Part shown: piece by piece, positions 35,222 to 45,897 of the stretch
Layout: the number at the start of each line of letters is the position of its first letter
Numbering within the stretch: the first letter of the stretch is position 1
Source: Cytobacillus oceanisediminis
Lineage (GTDB): Bacteria; Bacillota; Bacilli; Bacillales; Cytobacillaceae
Assembly: GCF_004366035.1 (NCBI RefSeq)
Contig: NZ_SOEE01000001.1
Span: 558,001-622,000, forward strand
Direction: 5' to 3'
DNA length: 64,000 bases
The notes under the pieces: model-generated
Told to the model about the DNA's origin: nothing
The model's database searches: none
Seen by the model: only the letters and a program-made list of their open reading frames with translations
Program-made: the position numbers and the translations under genes

Positions 35222-35253
35222 AAAGACCGGCCTGCAGAAAGCCGGTCTCTTTT
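35222..35253. terminator. Terminator between rsfA-like gene and tcdA
   Basis: agaccggc (35224-35231) and gccggtct (35241-35248) form an 8-bp stem followed by CTTTT on the plus strand, between convergent genes. Confidence 0.7.
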
Positions 35254-36014
35254 CAGTCATTTACACGTGCAATTTTAATATCGCTTAATAGTTCTCTATT
35301 TACATAGCTGGCCATGATTAAACCTGCAACAGAAGGAACAAATGCGTTTGAAGATGGCGGCATTTTGGCCTTTCTGATTTCAGCATCATCTTTTCCTACT
35401 GTTTTTCGGACGTCTTCCCGGATAACGATCGGGCTTTCATCGGAGAATACAACCGGAACGCCTTTTCTGATTCCTTCTTTTCTCAGGCGTGTGCGGATAA
35501 CCTTTGCAATCGGGTCAGTATGAGTTTTGAAGATATCAGCAATCTGGAACCTGGTTGGATCCATTTTATTTGCAGCACCCATGCTTGAAATCATTGGAAT
35601 CCCTCTGTTCAAGCATTCTTTCATTAGATGAATTTTATATGAAATCGTATCGGAAGCATCAACTACAAAGTCGAGTCCATAATCAAAGAATTGCTCATAG
35701 GTTTCTTCTGTATAAAACATTTTTAAAGCAATAACTTCACAATCAGGATTGATATCCCTGATTCTTTCTTTCATTAAATCCACCTTTGGTTTCCCGACAG
35801 TGGATAATAAAGCGATGACCTGCCTGTTCACATTTGTAATATCAACATCGTCTTTATCAACCAGAACAAGCCGGCCAACACCGGAACGCGCCAGTGCTTC
35901 CGCTGCAAAGGAACCTACACCGCCGATGCCCAGTACCGCAACGGTACTATTTTTCATTTTTTCAAGGCCTTCTTTGCCAATAGCCAATTCATTCCTGGAA
36001 AATTGGTGAAGCAT
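35253..36014 (-). CDS. tcdA: tRNA threonylcarbamoyladenosine dehydratase TcdA (YrvM)
   Basis: Cyclises t6A37 to ct6A in ANN-decoding tRNAs, using ATP. The 253-residue E1-like protein has GIGGVGSFAAEALARSG with the nucleotide-binding glycines at about residues 31-47, DKDDVDITNVNRQ near 54, and DASDTISYK near 125. Length is standard. GGAGTTGA precedes the ATG. The 6S RNA gene lies directly upstream, the same arrangement as in B. subtilis. Confidence 0.94.
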   Translation of the reverse strand: MLHQFSRNELAIGKEGLEKMKNSTVAVLGIGGVGSFAAEALARSGVGRLVLVDKDDVDITNVNRQVIALLSTVGKPKVDLMKERIRDINPDCEVIALKMFYTEETYEQFFDYGLDFVVDASDTISYKIHLMKECLNRGIPMISSMGAANKMDPTRFQIADIFKTHTDPIAKVIRTRLRKEGIRKGVPVVFSDESPIVIREDVRKTVGKDDAEIRKAKMPPSSNAFVPSVAGLIMASYVNRELLSDIKIARVND

Positions 36015-36252
36015 ATATATATCAACTCCATCAGATGTTATTTAATAAGCATGTATATCTTATACCCGATAATGAATATATCATACTTGAATTTTAAAGC
36101 AAGTAGTTCTATAGGTTTAATTACATTAACATTTTAAGCAATAATTAAATCGAAGCTTTCTCCTCAATAGTGTTAACAGCGCTATCATAATTAATCCTTA
36201 TCATCATATCAACAATAACTCAGTTCAAGTACGATCAATATAAACAGGACAA
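36015..36252. other. AT-rich gap, nothing recognised
   Basis: The stretch between the tcdA start and the 6S RNA terminator is AT-rich with scattered stops in all frames. I see no ORF with a ribosome site and no clear promoter pair for tcdA. Confidence 0.5.
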
Positions 36253-36497
36253 ACAAAAAAATCCATGCTCATTAGCATGGATTTTTACACCGTATGTACT
36301 AAAGAGTCCCAATCGTGCCGTCGCTGTTGATGCCCTCGTTTTGAACCCGCACTCAGCAGGTGGGTGTCCTGTTTCCTGCGTTTGTAAGTCCTCATCCATG
36401 AGGCTTTTACGCTGCGGGAAAACTCCGGACTCCCGAAGGAATAATGTTGGTCAAAATTTCAGGTTTTACAACGAACACATCAGGACTCTTTATTTAT
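36253..36497 (-). ncRNA. bsrA: 6S RNA (6S-1, BsrA)
   Basis: Binds sigma-A RNA polymerase and lowers transcription in stationary phase. The minus-strand start AAAGAGTCCTGATGTGTT and the segment ACATTATTCCT then CGGGAGTCCGG match the 5' part of B. subtilis 6S-1 RNA as I recall it. The 3' segment GATTGGGACTCTTT pairs with the 5' end to close the long rod. The mature RNA is about 36300-36493; a terminator lies at 36256-36286. It lies between aspS and tcdA/yrvM, the B. subtilis bsrA position. Confidence 0.88.
36256..36286 (-). terminator. Terminator downstream of 6S RNA
   Basis: aaatccatgct and agcatggattt form an 11-bp stem, with T runs on both sides; on the minus strand TTTTTTTG follows. Confidence 0.8.
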
Positions 36498-36504
36498 TGA
36501 TATG

Positions 36505-36533
36505 ATCATATCACACGGTTTCTTCTTTTTCAA
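36505..36533 (-). promoter_or_regulatory. Sigma-A promoter of 6S RNA
   Basis: TTGAAA (36528-36533) and TATGAT (36505-36510) with a 17-base spacer on the minus strand. The predicted start falls 7-12 bases before the conserved 6S 5' end. Confidence 0.8.
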
Positions 36534-36676
36534 GCTGATGAAATGGAGCTAATTTGAACAATTTTATCCATTTTATTCCTTATAATTATACATCCTGCTT
36601 CAAAATCAGGAGTTACTTCCCAGTTTATTTTTCTGAATAATGAGTTTTCTCCACCATACAATCATTATATAGGAAA

Positions 36677-38452
36677 TTACTCACTTTTTTTCAAATTAAG
36701 AGCTAAATGCAAATCATTAAGCTGGGACTGGCTAACTTCACCAGGAGCTTCTGTAAGCACACAGCTCGCACTGGCTGTTTTAGGGAAGGCAATCGTATCC
36801 CTCAGATTTGTTCTGCCTGCCAATAGCATGACAAGTCTGTCTAATCCGAGGGCAATTCCGCCATGCGGAGGAGTGCCATATTCAAATGCTTCAAGCAGGA
36901 ATCCAAACTGTTCAACAGCTTCTTCTTTTGAGAAGCCAAGCACACTGAACATTTTCTCTTGAACGTCTCTTTCGAAAATACGCAATGATCCGCCGCCAAG
37001 CTCGTAACCGTTTAATACAAGGTCATATGCTTGTGCACGGACTTGAGCAGGATCTTTATCAAGAAGATCTAAATCTTCTCTGGCAGGCATTGTAAAAGGA
37101 TGATGGGCTGCATAATAGCGGCCTTCTTCCTCATCGTATTCCAAAAGAGGCCAGTCTGTAACCCAAAGGAAATTAAACTTGCTTTGATCAATCAGATCAA
37201 GCTCTTTTCCAAGCTTTAATCGCAGAGCGCCAAGTGCATCTGCCACAACATTTTTCCTATCAGCCACAAAGAGGAGCAAGTCTCCTGGCTCTACTGACAG
37301 AGCTGCATAGAATGCTTTTTGCTCATCCTCAGTCACAAACTTGGCAATCGGACCTTTTAAACCGTCTTCTTCCGCTTTTAACCACGCAAGCCCTTTTGCA
37401 CCATAAACAGCAGCAAATTCTGTTAGGGCATCAATATCTTTTCGTGAATACTTTCCTGCCCCATTTTTTACATTAACGGCCTTAACCTGTCCCCCGGAAG
37501 CTACTGCCCCGGCAAATACTTTGAAGCTTGACTCTTTTACTATTTCCGATAAATCCGTCAATTCCATCCCAAATCGTGTATCCGGCTTGTCAGATCCAAA
37601 GCGGTCCATCGCTTCCTGATAGGTCATGCGCGGGAATGGAAGCTGGACATCCAGGCCTTTCACTTCTTTCATGACCTTTTTCATCATGTTTTCCATCAGG
37701 CCGATGATTTCTTCCTGGCTCATAAAACTCATTTCGATGTCGACCTGAGTAAATTCAGGCTGGCGATCTGCACGCAGGTCTTCATCACGGAAGCATCGTG
37801 CAATTTGGTAATAGCGTTCAAATCCGCCTACCATTAATAACTGCTTAAAGATTTGAGGTGATTGTGGAAGAGCATAGAATTCACCCGGATGCACACGGCT
37901 TGGAACTAAATAGTCACGGGCTCCTTCCGGGGTGCTCTTCGTTAAGATCGGTGTTTCTACATCAAGAAATCCCTCGCCATTCAAGAAATCCCTCATTGCT
38001 TTTGTTACTTGATGACGCATCTTAAAGGTATCAAACATGACTGGACGTCTCAAATCCAGATAGCGATATTTTAGGCGGACATCTTCAGAAACATCCGTTT
38101 TATCATCAATGACAAAAGGAGGTGTTTTTGCTTCATTGATGATAGTCACTTTCTCTGCCTTAATCTCAATGCGCCCTGTTTTCAGGTTCTCATTGATGGT
38201 GCCTTCTTCACGCGCAATTACTTCTCCCTCTATATCAAGAACAAATTCATTGCGGATCTTTTCAGCTGCTGCAAGAGCTTCAGGGGAAACTTCCGGATTA
38301 AATACAACCTGAACAATGCCAGTGCGGTCACGAAGATCCACAAATATCAGACCGCCCAAATCCCGTCGTTTTTGTACCCAGCCTTTTAAGCTTACTTTTT
38401 CTCCTATAGCTTTTTCCGTTACTTCCCCGCAAAAATACGTTCGCCCAAACAT
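36677..38452 (-). CDS. aspS: Aspartyl-tRNA synthetase
   Basis: Charges tRNA-Asp. The 591-residue bacterial-type protein has an N-terminal OB fold ([23 protein letters not shown] region), class II motif 2 ([22 protein letters not shown] region, about residues 215-235), the bacterial GAD insertion, and motif 3 [15 protein letters not shown] near residue 530. ATG 38452 follows GGGAGG at good spacing; the frame extends upstream into hisS. It is the second gene of hisS-aspS. Confidence 0.97.
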   Translation of the reverse strand: MFGRTYFCGEVTEKAIGEKVSLKGWVQKRRDLGGLIFVDLRDRTGIVQVVFNPEVSPEALAAAEKIRNEFVLDIEGEVIAREEGTINENLKTGRIEIKAEKVTIINEAKTPPFVIDDKTDVSEDVRLKYRYLDLRRPVMFDTFKMRHQVTKAMRDFLNGEGFLDVETPILTKSTPEGARDYLVPSRVHPGEFYALPQSPQIFKQLLMVGGFERYYQIARCFRDEDLRADRQPEFTQVDIEMSFMSQEEIIGLMENMMKKVMKEVKGLDVQLPFPRMTYQEAMDRFGSDKPDTRFGMELTDLSEIVKESSFKVFAGAVASGGQVKAVNVKNGAGKYSRKDIDALTEFAAVYGAKGLAWLKAEEDGLKGPIAKFVTEDEQKAFYAALSVEPGDLLLFVADRKNVVADALGALRLKLGKELDLIDQSKFNFLWVTDWPLLEYDEEEGRYYAAHHPFTMPAREDLDLLDKDPAQVRAQAYDLVLNGYELGGGSLRIFERDVQEKMFSVLGFSKEEAVEQFGFLLEAFEYGTPPHGGIALGLDRLVMLLAGRTNLRDTIAFPKTASASCVLTEAPGEVSQSQLNDLHLALNLKKSE

Positions 38453-38480
38453 TCTAATTCCTCCCAAATATAAAACTGAT

Positions 38481-39755
38481 TTATGATTGATAAAGCTCCG
38501 TAAATTTTTCAATAAAAGAATCAAGACCAAGTTCTGTCTGTTCTCCCGATTCCATAGATTTTACATTAATTTTGTTCGCTTTAAGTTCATCTTCACCCAA
38601 GACAGCAACAAACTTCGCATTCGACCGGTCTGCCGCTTTAAACTGGGCTTTAATTTTTCTGTCAAGATAATCTCTTTCAGCAGAATATCCTGCCATTCGA
38701 AGTTTTTGAAGAAGGCCGACTGTGTAATCCTTTGCTTCCTCTCCAAGGGATACAAGGTAGCAGTCAATACCCTTATTAAGAGGCATATCCACCTTCTCTG
38801 CTTCAAGAGCAGCAATAAAACGCTCGATACTTAAAGCAAAACCTATTCCCGGTGCTTCAGGACCGCCAATTTCCTCAGTGAGTCCATTGTATCGTCCGCC
38901 GCCGCAAAGAGTAGTAATAGCTCCGAAACCTTCAGAATCACTCATAATTTCAAAGGCCGTATGATTGTAATAATCGAGGCCGCGAACAAGATTTGGATCG
39001 ACGGTAAAGTCAATATCCAGGTTCTTTAAATACCTTTGAACCTTTTCAAAGTAGGCTTTTGAATCATCATTCAAATAATCAATGATGGATGGAGCAGATT
39101 TCATAAGTTCATGTTCACGGTCCTGTTTACAGTCCAGGATGCGCATTGGATTTTTTTCAAGGCGATTCTGACAATCCTGGCAAAACTCCCCGATCCGCGG
39201 CTTGAAGTGATTGACCAGAGCCTCTCTGTGTGCAGATCGGCTTTCTTTATCTCCCAGGCTGTTCACAATCAATTTAAGCTTTTGCAGGCCCATGCTTCTA
39301 TAAAGTGACATTGCCAGTGCGATAACTTCCGCGTCAATTGCCGGATCCGCGCTGCCGATCGCTTCGACGCCGAATTGGACAAACTGGCGGAAACGTCCTG
39401 CCTGGGGGCGTTCATAACGGAACATGGGTCCCATATAATAAAGCTTTACAGGCTGGCTCGCATCACCGTACATTTTATGTTCAACGAATGACCTTACAGC
39501 AGAAGCCGTTCCTTCAGGGCGAAGTGTCAGGCTTCGTCCGCCGCGGTCTTCAAACGTGTACATTTCTTTTTGAACAATATCCGTCGTGTCTCCAACACTG
39601 CGCAGAAATAATTCTGTATGTTCAAAAATAGGTGTTCTGATTTCACGATATTGAAATTTCTCACAAAGTTCCCTGGCCTTTTCTTCTATCAATTGCCATT
39701 TTTCAACTTCCCCCGGCAAAATGTCCTGCGTTCCCCTCGGTATTCGGATAGACAT
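38481..39755 (-). CDS. hisS: Histidyl-tRNA synthetase
   Basis: Charges tRNA-His. The 424-residue class II enzyme has GTQDILPGE at the N-terminus, motif 2 with [15 protein letters not shown] near residue 112, the histidine-specific [11 protein letters not shown] near 259, and the C-terminal anticodon domain. AGGAGGT precedes the ATG. It is 28 bases upstream of aspS and both are under the T-box leader. Confidence 0.97.
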   Translation of the reverse strand: MSIRIPRGTQDILPGEVEKWQLIEEKARELCEKFQYREIRTPIFEHTELFLRSVGDTTDIVQKEMYTFEDRGGRSLTLRPEGTASAVRSFVEHKMYGDASQPVKLYYMGPMFRYERPQAGRFRQFVQFGVEAIGSADPAIDAEVIALAMSLYRSMGLQKLKLIVNSLGDKESRSAHREALVNHFKPRIGEFCQDCQNRLEKNPMRILDCKQDREHELMKSAPSIIDYLNDDSKAYFEKVQRYLKNLDIDFTVDPNLVRGLDYYNHTAFEIMSDSEGFGAITTLCGGGRYNGLTEEIGGPEAPGIGFALSIERFIAALEAEKVDMPLNKGIDCYLVSLGEEAKDYTVGLLQKLRMAGYSAERDYLDRKIKAQFKAADRSNAKFVAVLGEDELKANKINVKSMESGEQTELGLDSFIEKFTELYQS

Positions 39756-39852
39756 GAAAATTACCTCCTAATGCAAAATGATAACTATGTATAATTTATC
39801 GATCCTTAACGCTTTAGCTAATAGCAGCCATGATCGCAAGCATCGCCAAAAT

Positions 39853-40188
39853 AAAAAAACTCCCGCCTCCTTGTATATTAAATACAAGGGACGAGAGTTT
39901 GGTTTTCCCGTGGTGCCACCCTAGTTGAAGCCAATAAATAGACTTCCTCTTTTACAGTTAACGCCTGTTAACGTTCAGCTCCTACTAAAGATCACGCCTT
40001 TTCAGAGAGAAACCTACGAAGTGTTCTTTCGTTAAATCATCATGTGAGAATGCTTTCAGCCGGGAGGCACTCTCTCTCTTTTCATGTGGGGTTTAACTAC
40101 TCTTCTCCATCAATGGTTTATCGAAAAGCAGAAACGCCTTGGTCAGGCGCTGCTGCTAGACATCTAATTGTTTATTTGTCATTTTATT
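39853..40188 (-). promoter_or_regulatory. T-box leader of hisS-aspS
   Basis: Minus-strand T-box AGGGTGGCACCACGG at about 39908-39922 is followed by a terminator at 39853-39895 (CTCTCGTCCCTTG and the GGCGGGAG arm, then seven T). Stem I lies at the upstream end, starting near GATGGAGAAGAG. CAC (His) triplets occur in the leader, including one in GAACACTTC, whereas I find no GAC (Asp) in the stem I region, so the His response is more likely; this is tentative. Confidence 0.88.
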
Positions 40189-40194
40189 TATATT

Positions 40195-40223
40195 ATAATA
40201 CGGAGCATTTTCATCAATGTCAA
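40195..40223 (-). promoter_or_regulatory. Sigma-A promoter of the hisS-aspS leader
   Basis: TTGACA (40218-40223) and TATTAT (40195-40200) with a 17-base spacer on the minus strand, just upstream of the T-box leader. Confidence 0.8.
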
Positions 40224-40236
40224 GACTAAAAACATG

Positions 40237-40413
40237 TTAAGATCGTTCCAGCTTTTTTTTCAGTTTCCTGACATCCTTGAGAGATAGTCCAAACTCTGAT
40301 GCGAGTTCAATCATGTTTGAGTTTTGTTCTCTTTGTATAAAATCATGAAAATCTACCCCGAACAGCTGATTTTCACCAGATTGTGCAGACATCCCTTTTT
40401 CTCCAAATCTCAT
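40237..40413 (-). CDS. yrzK: YrzK-like small helix-turn-helix protein
   Basis: A 58-residue protein whose C-terminal half (IELASEFGLSLKDVRKLKKK) looks like a helix-turn-helix, suggesting DNA binding. Its position upstream of hisS and next to the amidase gene matches B. subtilis yrzK. ATG 40413 is preferred, with AAGGGTG 5 to 6 bases upstream; a GTG 9 bases earlier overlaps that site. Function unknown. Confidence 0.65.
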   Translation of the reverse strand: MRFGEKGMSAQSGENQLFGVDFHDFIQREQNSNMIELASEFGLSLKDVRKLKKKLERS

Positions 40414-40643
40414 AGTACTCACCCTTTTTTTATGTAGTCTGTTCTATTCTTTCCATTTTCAGATGAAATGTTTCATAATAGGACAAATTTAATTCCCGGC
40501 TAAAAATGATTGCTGATAAACCGATATTAGAAGGGAAATTGCACAAGATGCAGAAGTATTCTAGGACCAAAGTTATCTTGACTGCCGGCACCTGGTTTGT
40601 TTTTCTTTTAATAAGGATTTTAATTATGAAAGGAGGCGGCCTG

Positions 40644-42389
40644 TTGAAGAAAAGAAAACCACTTATTCTCGTGATATGTCTTATCCTTTTGGCTGGCATA
40701 ACACAGGAGGGTACACAGGTTAAAGCTGAAAACAGTACTGTAACAATCACCACAAATAATCTTAACGTCCGTCAAGGCCCAGGCTTAAGCTACCCCATTC
40801 TGGGACAAGCCCAGAAAGGAGATCAATTTAACGCCCTTTCCCGTGAAGGAGATTGGATTAAAATTAATTTCCAGGGTCAAAGCGGCTATGTGGCCAGCTG
40901 GCTTATTTCTGATATGACGACCAGTCAGACAGGAGAAAAAGCAGCCAGTACAAATTCCCAGGCAATCATCACAACAGATGGCCTGAGGGTGAGAAAGGGA
41001 CCTGGTACAAGTTACGGTGTTCTGGGGACTATACAGAAAGGAACAGCCTATAAGGTCAAGAGCACTGAAGGAAGCTGGGTTAAGATCCAAACACCTTATG
41101 GAGATGGATGGGTCGCAAATGAATTCGTCCAATACAGCGGCAGCCAAGAGCAAAATTCATCAAGCAGCAGCCAAACCGGGGAAATTACGGCAAACTCCTT
41201 AAATGTAAGAAACAAGCCATCGCTTACTAGTGACATCATCGGCAAACTAAATTCGGGGGAGACAGTAGCTGTTATTTCTCAAAATGACAGCTGGACAGAA
41301 ATCTCTTTCTCAGGCAAGGCCGGATGGATCAGCAGCCAATATATTGCTGTTCAATCCTCACAATCAAAAAGCAAGCCAAAACAGTCGGCGTCCGGGAAAT
41401 CCGGCACTGTTACGGCAACTTCTTTAACCGTGAGAAATAAAGGATCATTAAATGGGAAACCAATAGGTTCTGTTACAAAAGGACAAACTTTTCCTATTCT
41501 TGAGCAAACTGATAATTGGGCAAAGATTGAATATCGGACTGGTTCTTATGGATGGGTAGCAAGCTGGTTCATAGACATGACAGCCGAGAAAAATTCCGGC
41601 TCTTCCCAGCAAAGTGTAAACGGAAGTTCTGCAATTATATTACATAACGGATCAAATATCAGAAAAAAAGCGAGCACCCAGTCATCTGTCATTCACAGGG
41701 CAAATAAAGGGGACAGCTTTGAAATTATAAGCCTGAATGATGATTGGTATGAAGTTCGCCTTCCAAACGGCGGGACGGGTTTTGTAGCAGGATGGATCGT
41801 CAAGGTTGAAGGGTCTGCACCTGCAGTAACAAAACCGGGAGCAGAACAGCACCTGCGAAATAAAACAATCGTCCTTGATCCCGGCCATGGAGGCCGAGAT
41901 AACGGGACCACAGGGGCACGAGGGACTCGTGAAAAAGATATTACAATCAGGACCGCTCAATTACTGGCAGACAAATTAAGATCTGCAGGTGCAAATGTTA
42001 TTCTTACCAGAAGCGGAGATACCTATTTGCCTCTTCCTTCCAGAGTAGGCATTTCACATTATCATAATGCAGATGCTTTCATCAGCATTCATTATGACAG
42101 CACGCCAGATCGCACTGCAAGAGGAGCGACTACTTATTATTATCATCCTTTTCAACAGGAACTTGCAGCCAATATCCACTCCAATGTAATAGCCATGACA
42201 AATCTGAGAGATCGGGGCTATAGAGCTGGAGATTATCATGTGATAAGAGAGAATAAACGCAATGCAGTTCTCATCGAGCTTGGATATCTGAGCAATCCGG
42301 CTGAAGAGGCCCTGATTGCTTCTGCACAGTATCAGCAATCAGCAACAGCAGGGATTTATCAGGGACTTGCCCGTTACTTCAAAAATTAG
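40644..42389 (+). CDS. yrvJ: N-acetylmuramoyl-L-alanine amidase with five SH3b domains (YrvJ-like)
   Basis: Secreted wall hydrolase of 581 residues. A signal peptide (about residues 1-28) is followed by five bacterial SH3 repeats, each with an NVRxGPG-like turn (LNVRQGPG, LRVRKGPG, LNVRNKPS, LTVRNKGS, SNIRKKAS). The Amidase_3 domain begins near residue 410 with zinc ligands in DPGHGG, GTREKDI and SIHYD and the catalytic Glu in IELGYLSN. The start is TTG 40644 because AAAGGAGG lies 7 bases upstream. A strong terminator follows. Confidence 0.92.
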   Translation: MKKRKPLILVICLILLAGITQEGTQVKAENSTVTITTNNLNVRQGPGLSYPILGQAQKGDQFNALSREGDWIKINFQGQSGYVASWLISDMTTSQTGEKAASTNSQAIITTDGLRVRKGPGTSYGVLGTIQKGTAYKVKSTEGSWVKIQTPYGDGWVANEFVQYSGSQEQNSSSSSQTGEITANSLNVRNKPSLTSDIIGKLNSGETVAVISQNDSWTEISFSGKAGWISSQYIAVQSSQSKSKPKQSASGKSGTVTATSLTVRNKGSLNGKPIGSVTKGQTFPILEQTDNWAKIEYRTGSYGWVASWFIDMTAEKNSGSSQQSVNGSSAIILHNGSNIRKKASTQSSVIHRANKGDSFEIISLNDDWYEVRLPNGGTGFVAGWIVKVEGSAPAVTKPGAEQHLRNKTIVLDPGHGGRDNGTTGARGTREKDITIRTAQLLADKLRSAGANVILTRSGDTYLPLPSRVGISHYHNADAFISIHYDSTPDRTARGATTYYYHPFQQELAANIHSNVIAMTNLRDRGYRAGDYHVIRENKRNAVLIELGYLSNPAEEALIASAQYQQSATAGIYQGLARYFKN

Positions 42390-42427
42390 CAAAAAGCCCC
42401 GGCAAATGGATGCCGGGGCTTTTTGCT
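42388..42427. terminator. Bidirectional terminator between yrvJ and dtd
   Basis: gcaaaaagccccggc and gccggggctttttgc form a perfect 15-bp stem with an 8-base loop between convergent genes. Confidence 0.9.
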
Positions 42428-42441
42428 AAATAAAAAAAATC

Positions 42442-42882
42442 TTACTTGCTTTCTAAAATTAAAGTAACAGGTCCATCGTTGGTTAATTTAACATCCATCA
42501 TGGCCCCAAATTCACCTGTTTCTACTTTCAGGCCTTTAGCTTCTAAAAACCGGTTAAAAGCATCATAGATTTTTACGGCATGCGCTGGGTTAGCCGCTTC
42601 CATGAAATTGGGCCGTCTGCCCTTCCGGCAATCTCCATATAAAGTAAACTGGGAGACCGAAAGAATTTCAGCTTCCTGATCCAGCAGTGAAAAATTCATT
42701 TTACCATTTTCATCTTCGAAGACGCGAAGATTGGCAATTTTATCAGCCAGAAATGCAGCGTCCTCTTCCTTATCTTCATGGGTGACTCCAACGAGCAAAA
42801 CAAACCCCTTTTTGATGCTTCCGACGGTTTTTCCGTCCACCGTTACGCTGGCTTCTTTGCTCCGCTGCACTACAACACGCAT
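42442..42882 (-). CDS. dtd: D-aminoacyl-tRNA deacylase
   Basis: Removes D-amino acids (and glycine from tRNA-Ala) from mischarged tRNAs. The 146-residue protein has the catalytic [17 protein letters not shown] near residue 78 and the cross-subunit Gly-cisPro motif in [13 protein letters not shown] at the C-terminus. AAGGGGTG precedes the ATG. It starts 15 bases after relA, matching the usual relA-dtd pairing. Confidence 0.97.
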   Translation of the reverse strand: MRVVVQRSKEASVTVDGKTVGSIKKGFVLLVGVTHEDKEEDAAFLADKIANLRVFEDENGKMNFSLLDQEAEILSVSQFTLYGDCRKGRRPNFMEAANPAHAVKIYDAFNRFLEAKGLKVETGEFGAMMDVKLTNDGPVTLILESK

Positions 42883-42897
42883 TCTATCTGCACCCCT

Positions 42898-45093
42898 TTA
42901 GTTCATAATCCTTCTTACTGCATAAATATCAGGGATTTGTTTAATCCGTTCTACAACCTTTTGCAGGTGGCTGACATTGTGTATGGCAATGGACATATTA
43001 ATCGTTGCTGATTTATTGCGGTCTGATCGTCCTGATACGGCTGAAATGTTGGTTTTCGTTTCATTAACAGCCTGAAGGACCTCATTTAATAATCCCCTGC
43101 GGTCATAACCGGTAATTTCAATTTCAACATTGTATTCTTTCCGGTCATTTAAGGCTGTTTCCCACTCAACCGGGATGAGCCTTTGTTTTGCATCATCCGT
43201 TTCTATATTGGGACAATCATCACGGTGTACAGAAACTCCTCTGCCCTTTGTAATAAACCCAACAATTTCATCCCCAGGGACAGGATTACAGCAGCGGGAA
43301 AGGCGTATCAGCAGGTTATCAATGCCTGAAACCCGGACACCGGATTCGCGTTTTTTGGCAGATGGAAAAGTCTTCAATTCCGAAACAGCATTTGTAATAT
43401 CGGAGGTTTGTTCGAGATCGCGTTTCTTGCGCCATTTTTCTGTCAGCCTGTTGGCAACCTGAAGTGCAGTTACTCCGTTATAGCCAACGGCAGCATACAT
43501 ATCTTCCTCTGTGGCAAAGTTGAACTTTTCTGCGACCCTTTTAACATTATCAGATGTCAAAATTTCCTTCAGGTCGAAATCCATATTTCGAATCTCCCGC
43601 TCAACAAGCTCTTTCCCTTTTTCCACATTTTCTTCTTTTCTCTGCTTTTTGAAAAAGGTTCGGATTCTATTTTTAGCCTGTGAAGTCTGAGCAAGCTTCA
43701 GCCAATCTTTGCTAGGTCCATAGGAATGCTTTGATGTCAGAATTTCGATGATATCGCCGGTCTTCAGTTTGTAATCAAGCGTGACCATTTTTCCATTGAC
43801 TTTGGCACCGATCGTTTTGTTTCCAATTTCCGAGTGAATTCGATAAGCAAAGTCAATGGGAACGGAGCCGGAAGGAAGTTCGATGACATCCCCTTTAGGA
43901 GTAAAGACAAACACCATATCGGAAAATAAATCGATCTTCAGTGATTCCATGAACTCTTCAGCATTTGCAGCATCATCCTGAAACTCCAGGATTTCGCGGA
44001 ACCAGGTCAGCTTCTCCTCAAATGAAGAGCCCTCATTCACTCTTTTTCCTTCTTTATAAGCCCAATGGGCAGCAATACCAAACTCTGCAATTCTGTGCAT
44101 ATCCATGGTACGGATCTGGACTTCCAGCGGGTCACCTTTTGGCCCAATAACCGTGGTATGAAGAGATTGATACATATTCTGTTTAGGCATGGCAATATAA
44201 TCTTTAAAACGGCCGGGCATCGGCTTCCAGCATGTATGAATAATCCCGAGAACCGCATAGCAATCTTTAATGCTGCTTACAACAATTCGAACAGCAAGAA
44301 GATCATATATCTCATTGAATTGCTTGTTTTGAAGCGCCATTTTTCGATAGATGCTGTATATATGCTTAGGGCGGCCGGATATCTCTGCTTTAATTGAAAC
44401 CTCTGACATTCTGCCCCTCATGACATTAATAACATCATCTAGATACTCTTCCCGTTCCGCTCTTTTTTTCTTCATCAGGTTTACAATCCGATAATATTGC
44501 TGCGGATTTAGGTACCTTAGAGCCGTATCTTCAAGCTCCCACTTAATCTTTGAAATTCCAAGCCTATGGGCAAGAGGGGCAAAAATTTCAAGTGTTTCGT
44601 TCGAAATGCGGCGCTGCTTTTCAGCTGGCAGATGCTTAAGTGTCCGCATATTATGAAGACGGTCAGCAAGCTTAATTAAGATTACACGGATGTCCTGGGC
44701 CATTGCCACAAACATTTTCCGATGATTTTCAGCCTGCTGTTCTTCCTGTGATTTATATTTAATTTTCCCCAGTTTTGTTACACCATCGACAAGCATTGCC
44801 ACTTCTGAATTGAAGGCTTCTTCGATATTCTCCAATGAGACTTCGGTGTCTTCAACCACATCGTGAAGAAATCCGGCAGCAACCGTTGATGGATCCATCT
44901 CCAGGTCAGCAAGGATGCCTGCCACTTGAATTGGATGGATAATGTATGGTTCACCGGACTTCCTATATTGTTCACGGTGGGCATGCTTGGCAAACTCGTA
45001 CGCTTTTTTTACAAGCTCTGCATGCTCATCGTTTAAATATTCTTTTGCTCTGTTGATGACTTGCTCGGCGGTCAGAACTTGATCGTTCGCCAT
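42898..45093 (-). CDS. relA: Bifunctional (p)ppGpp synthetase/hydrolase RelA
   Basis: Ribosome-associated stringent response enzyme. The 731-residue protein has the HD hydrolase domain ([31 protein letters not shown] region, residues 50-80), the synthetase domain (about 190-330 with [11 protein letters not shown]), TGS (about 390-450), and the C-terminal CC and ACT domains. ATG 45093 is chosen because AAAGGTGA lies 6 bases upstream; the frame extends 13 codons further. It has its own promoter upstream. Confidence 0.97.
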   Translation of the reverse strand: MANDQVLTAEQVINRAKEYLNDEHAELVKKAYEFAKHAHREQYRKSGEPYIIHPIQVAGILADLEMDPSTVAAGFLHDVVEDTEVSLENIEEAFNSEVAMLVDGVTKLGKIKYKSQEEQQAENHRKMFVAMAQDIRVILIKLADRLHNMRTLKHLPAEKQRRISNETLEIFAPLAHRLGISKIKWELEDTALRYLNPQQYYRIVNLMKKKRAEREEYLDDVINVMRGRMSEVSIKAEISGRPKHIYSIYRKMALQNKQFNEIYDLLAVRIVVSSIKDCYAVLGIIHTCWKPMPGRFKDYIAMPKQNMYQSLHTTVIGPKGDPLEVQIRTMDMHRIAEFGIAAHWAYKEGKRVNEGSSFEEKLTWFREILEFQDDAANAEEFMESLKIDLFSDMVFVFTPKGDVIELPSGSVPIDFAYRIHSEIGNKTIGAKVNGKMVTLDYKLKTGDIIEILTSKHSYGPSKDWLKLAQTSQAKNRIRTFFKKQRKEENVEKGKELVEREIRNMDFDLKEILTSDNVKRVAEKFNFATEEDMYAAVGYNGVTALQVANRLTEKWRKKRDLEQTSDITNAVSELKTFPSAKKRESGVRVSGIDNLLIRLSRCCNPVPGDEIVGFITKGRGVSVHRDDCPNIETDDAKQRLIPVEWETALNDRKEYNVEIEITGYDRRGLLNEVLQAVNETKTNISAVSGRSDRNKSATINMSIAIHNVSHLQKVVERIKQIPDIYAVRRIMN

Positions 45094-45191
45094 GGAATCA
45101 CCTTTATCTCCCTGAATTTTATGCATTTGCATAATGTAATAATTTTAAAATTGGATTTATAACAAGTTATAAAAAAATTAATATTGCTACT

Positions 45192-45220
45192 ATTATCGAA
45201 AAAAAAAGTGAAGATGTAAA
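45192..45220 (-). promoter_or_regulatory. Sigma-A promoter of relA
   Basis: TTTACA (45215-45220) and GATAAT (45192-45197) with a 17-base spacer on the minus strand, about 100 bases before the relA start and downstream of the apt terminator. Confidence 0.65.
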
Positions 45221-45341
45221 GGGATAGACTGTTATTTTTATGGGAATAACAAAAAAAATGTCGATTTTTGTCCGAATTTCTTTATTGTTTTTCCATAATT
45301 GGTTTTGGAAGCACTTTATATGTCTATTTTCACAGATAATT

Positions 45342-45371
45342 AAAAAGAGCACCATTTCGTATGGCGCTCTC
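45342..45371 (-). terminator. Terminator after apt
   Basis: agagcgcca and tggtgctct pair on the minus strand and are followed by five T, separating apt from relA. Confidence 0.75.
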
Positions 45372-45384
45372 TTAGTATGAAAAA

Positions 45385-45897
45385 TTAATACTGCATCAAT
45401 GTCAGAATATCGTAATCGTCAAGCTTTTTACGGCCGTCAAGGTATGTTAATTCGATAAGGAATGCAATGCCTGCCACTACTCCGCCAAGTTCTTCAACCA
45501 GCTTGATGGTAGCATCGATTGTTCCGCCCGTCGCAAGGAGATCGTCTGTGATCAGAACTCTTTGCCCAGGTTTGATGGCATCTTTATGAATGGTTAAAAT
45601 ATCTTTGCCATATTCTAGGCCATAATTAACCTTGACTGTTTCACGGGGAAGTTTTCCTTCTTTGCGGACAGGGGCAAAACCTACACCTAATGAATAAGCA
45701 ACAGGGCAGCCGATGATGAATCCACGGGCTTCCGGGCCAACAACCAGATCAATTTTCTTTTCACGAGCGTATTCAACAATTTGGTCAGTCGCATATTTAT
45801 ACGCTTCACCGTTGTCCATAAGTGTTGTAATATCTTTAAATTTTATGCCTGGCTTCGGCCAATCTTCAACAATTGTTATATACTGTTTTAAGTCCAT
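45385..45897 (-). CDS. apt: Adenine phosphoribosyltransferase
   Basis: Salvages adenine to AMP. The 170-residue protein has the PRPP-binding loop [14 protein letters not shown] near residue 118 and the N-terminal [12 protein letters not shown] family signature. Its first codons overlap the 3' end of recJ by 10 bases, so the pair is translationally coupled, as in B. subtilis. Confidence 0.97.
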   Translation of the reverse strand: MDLKQYITIVEDWPKPGIKFKDITTLMDNGEAYKYATDQIVEYAREKKIDLVVGPEARGFIIGCPVAYSLGVGFAPVRKEGKLPRETVKVNYGLEYGKDILTIHKDAIKPGQRVLITDDLLATGGTIDATIKLVEELGGVVAGIAFLIELTYLDGRKKLDDYDILTLMQY

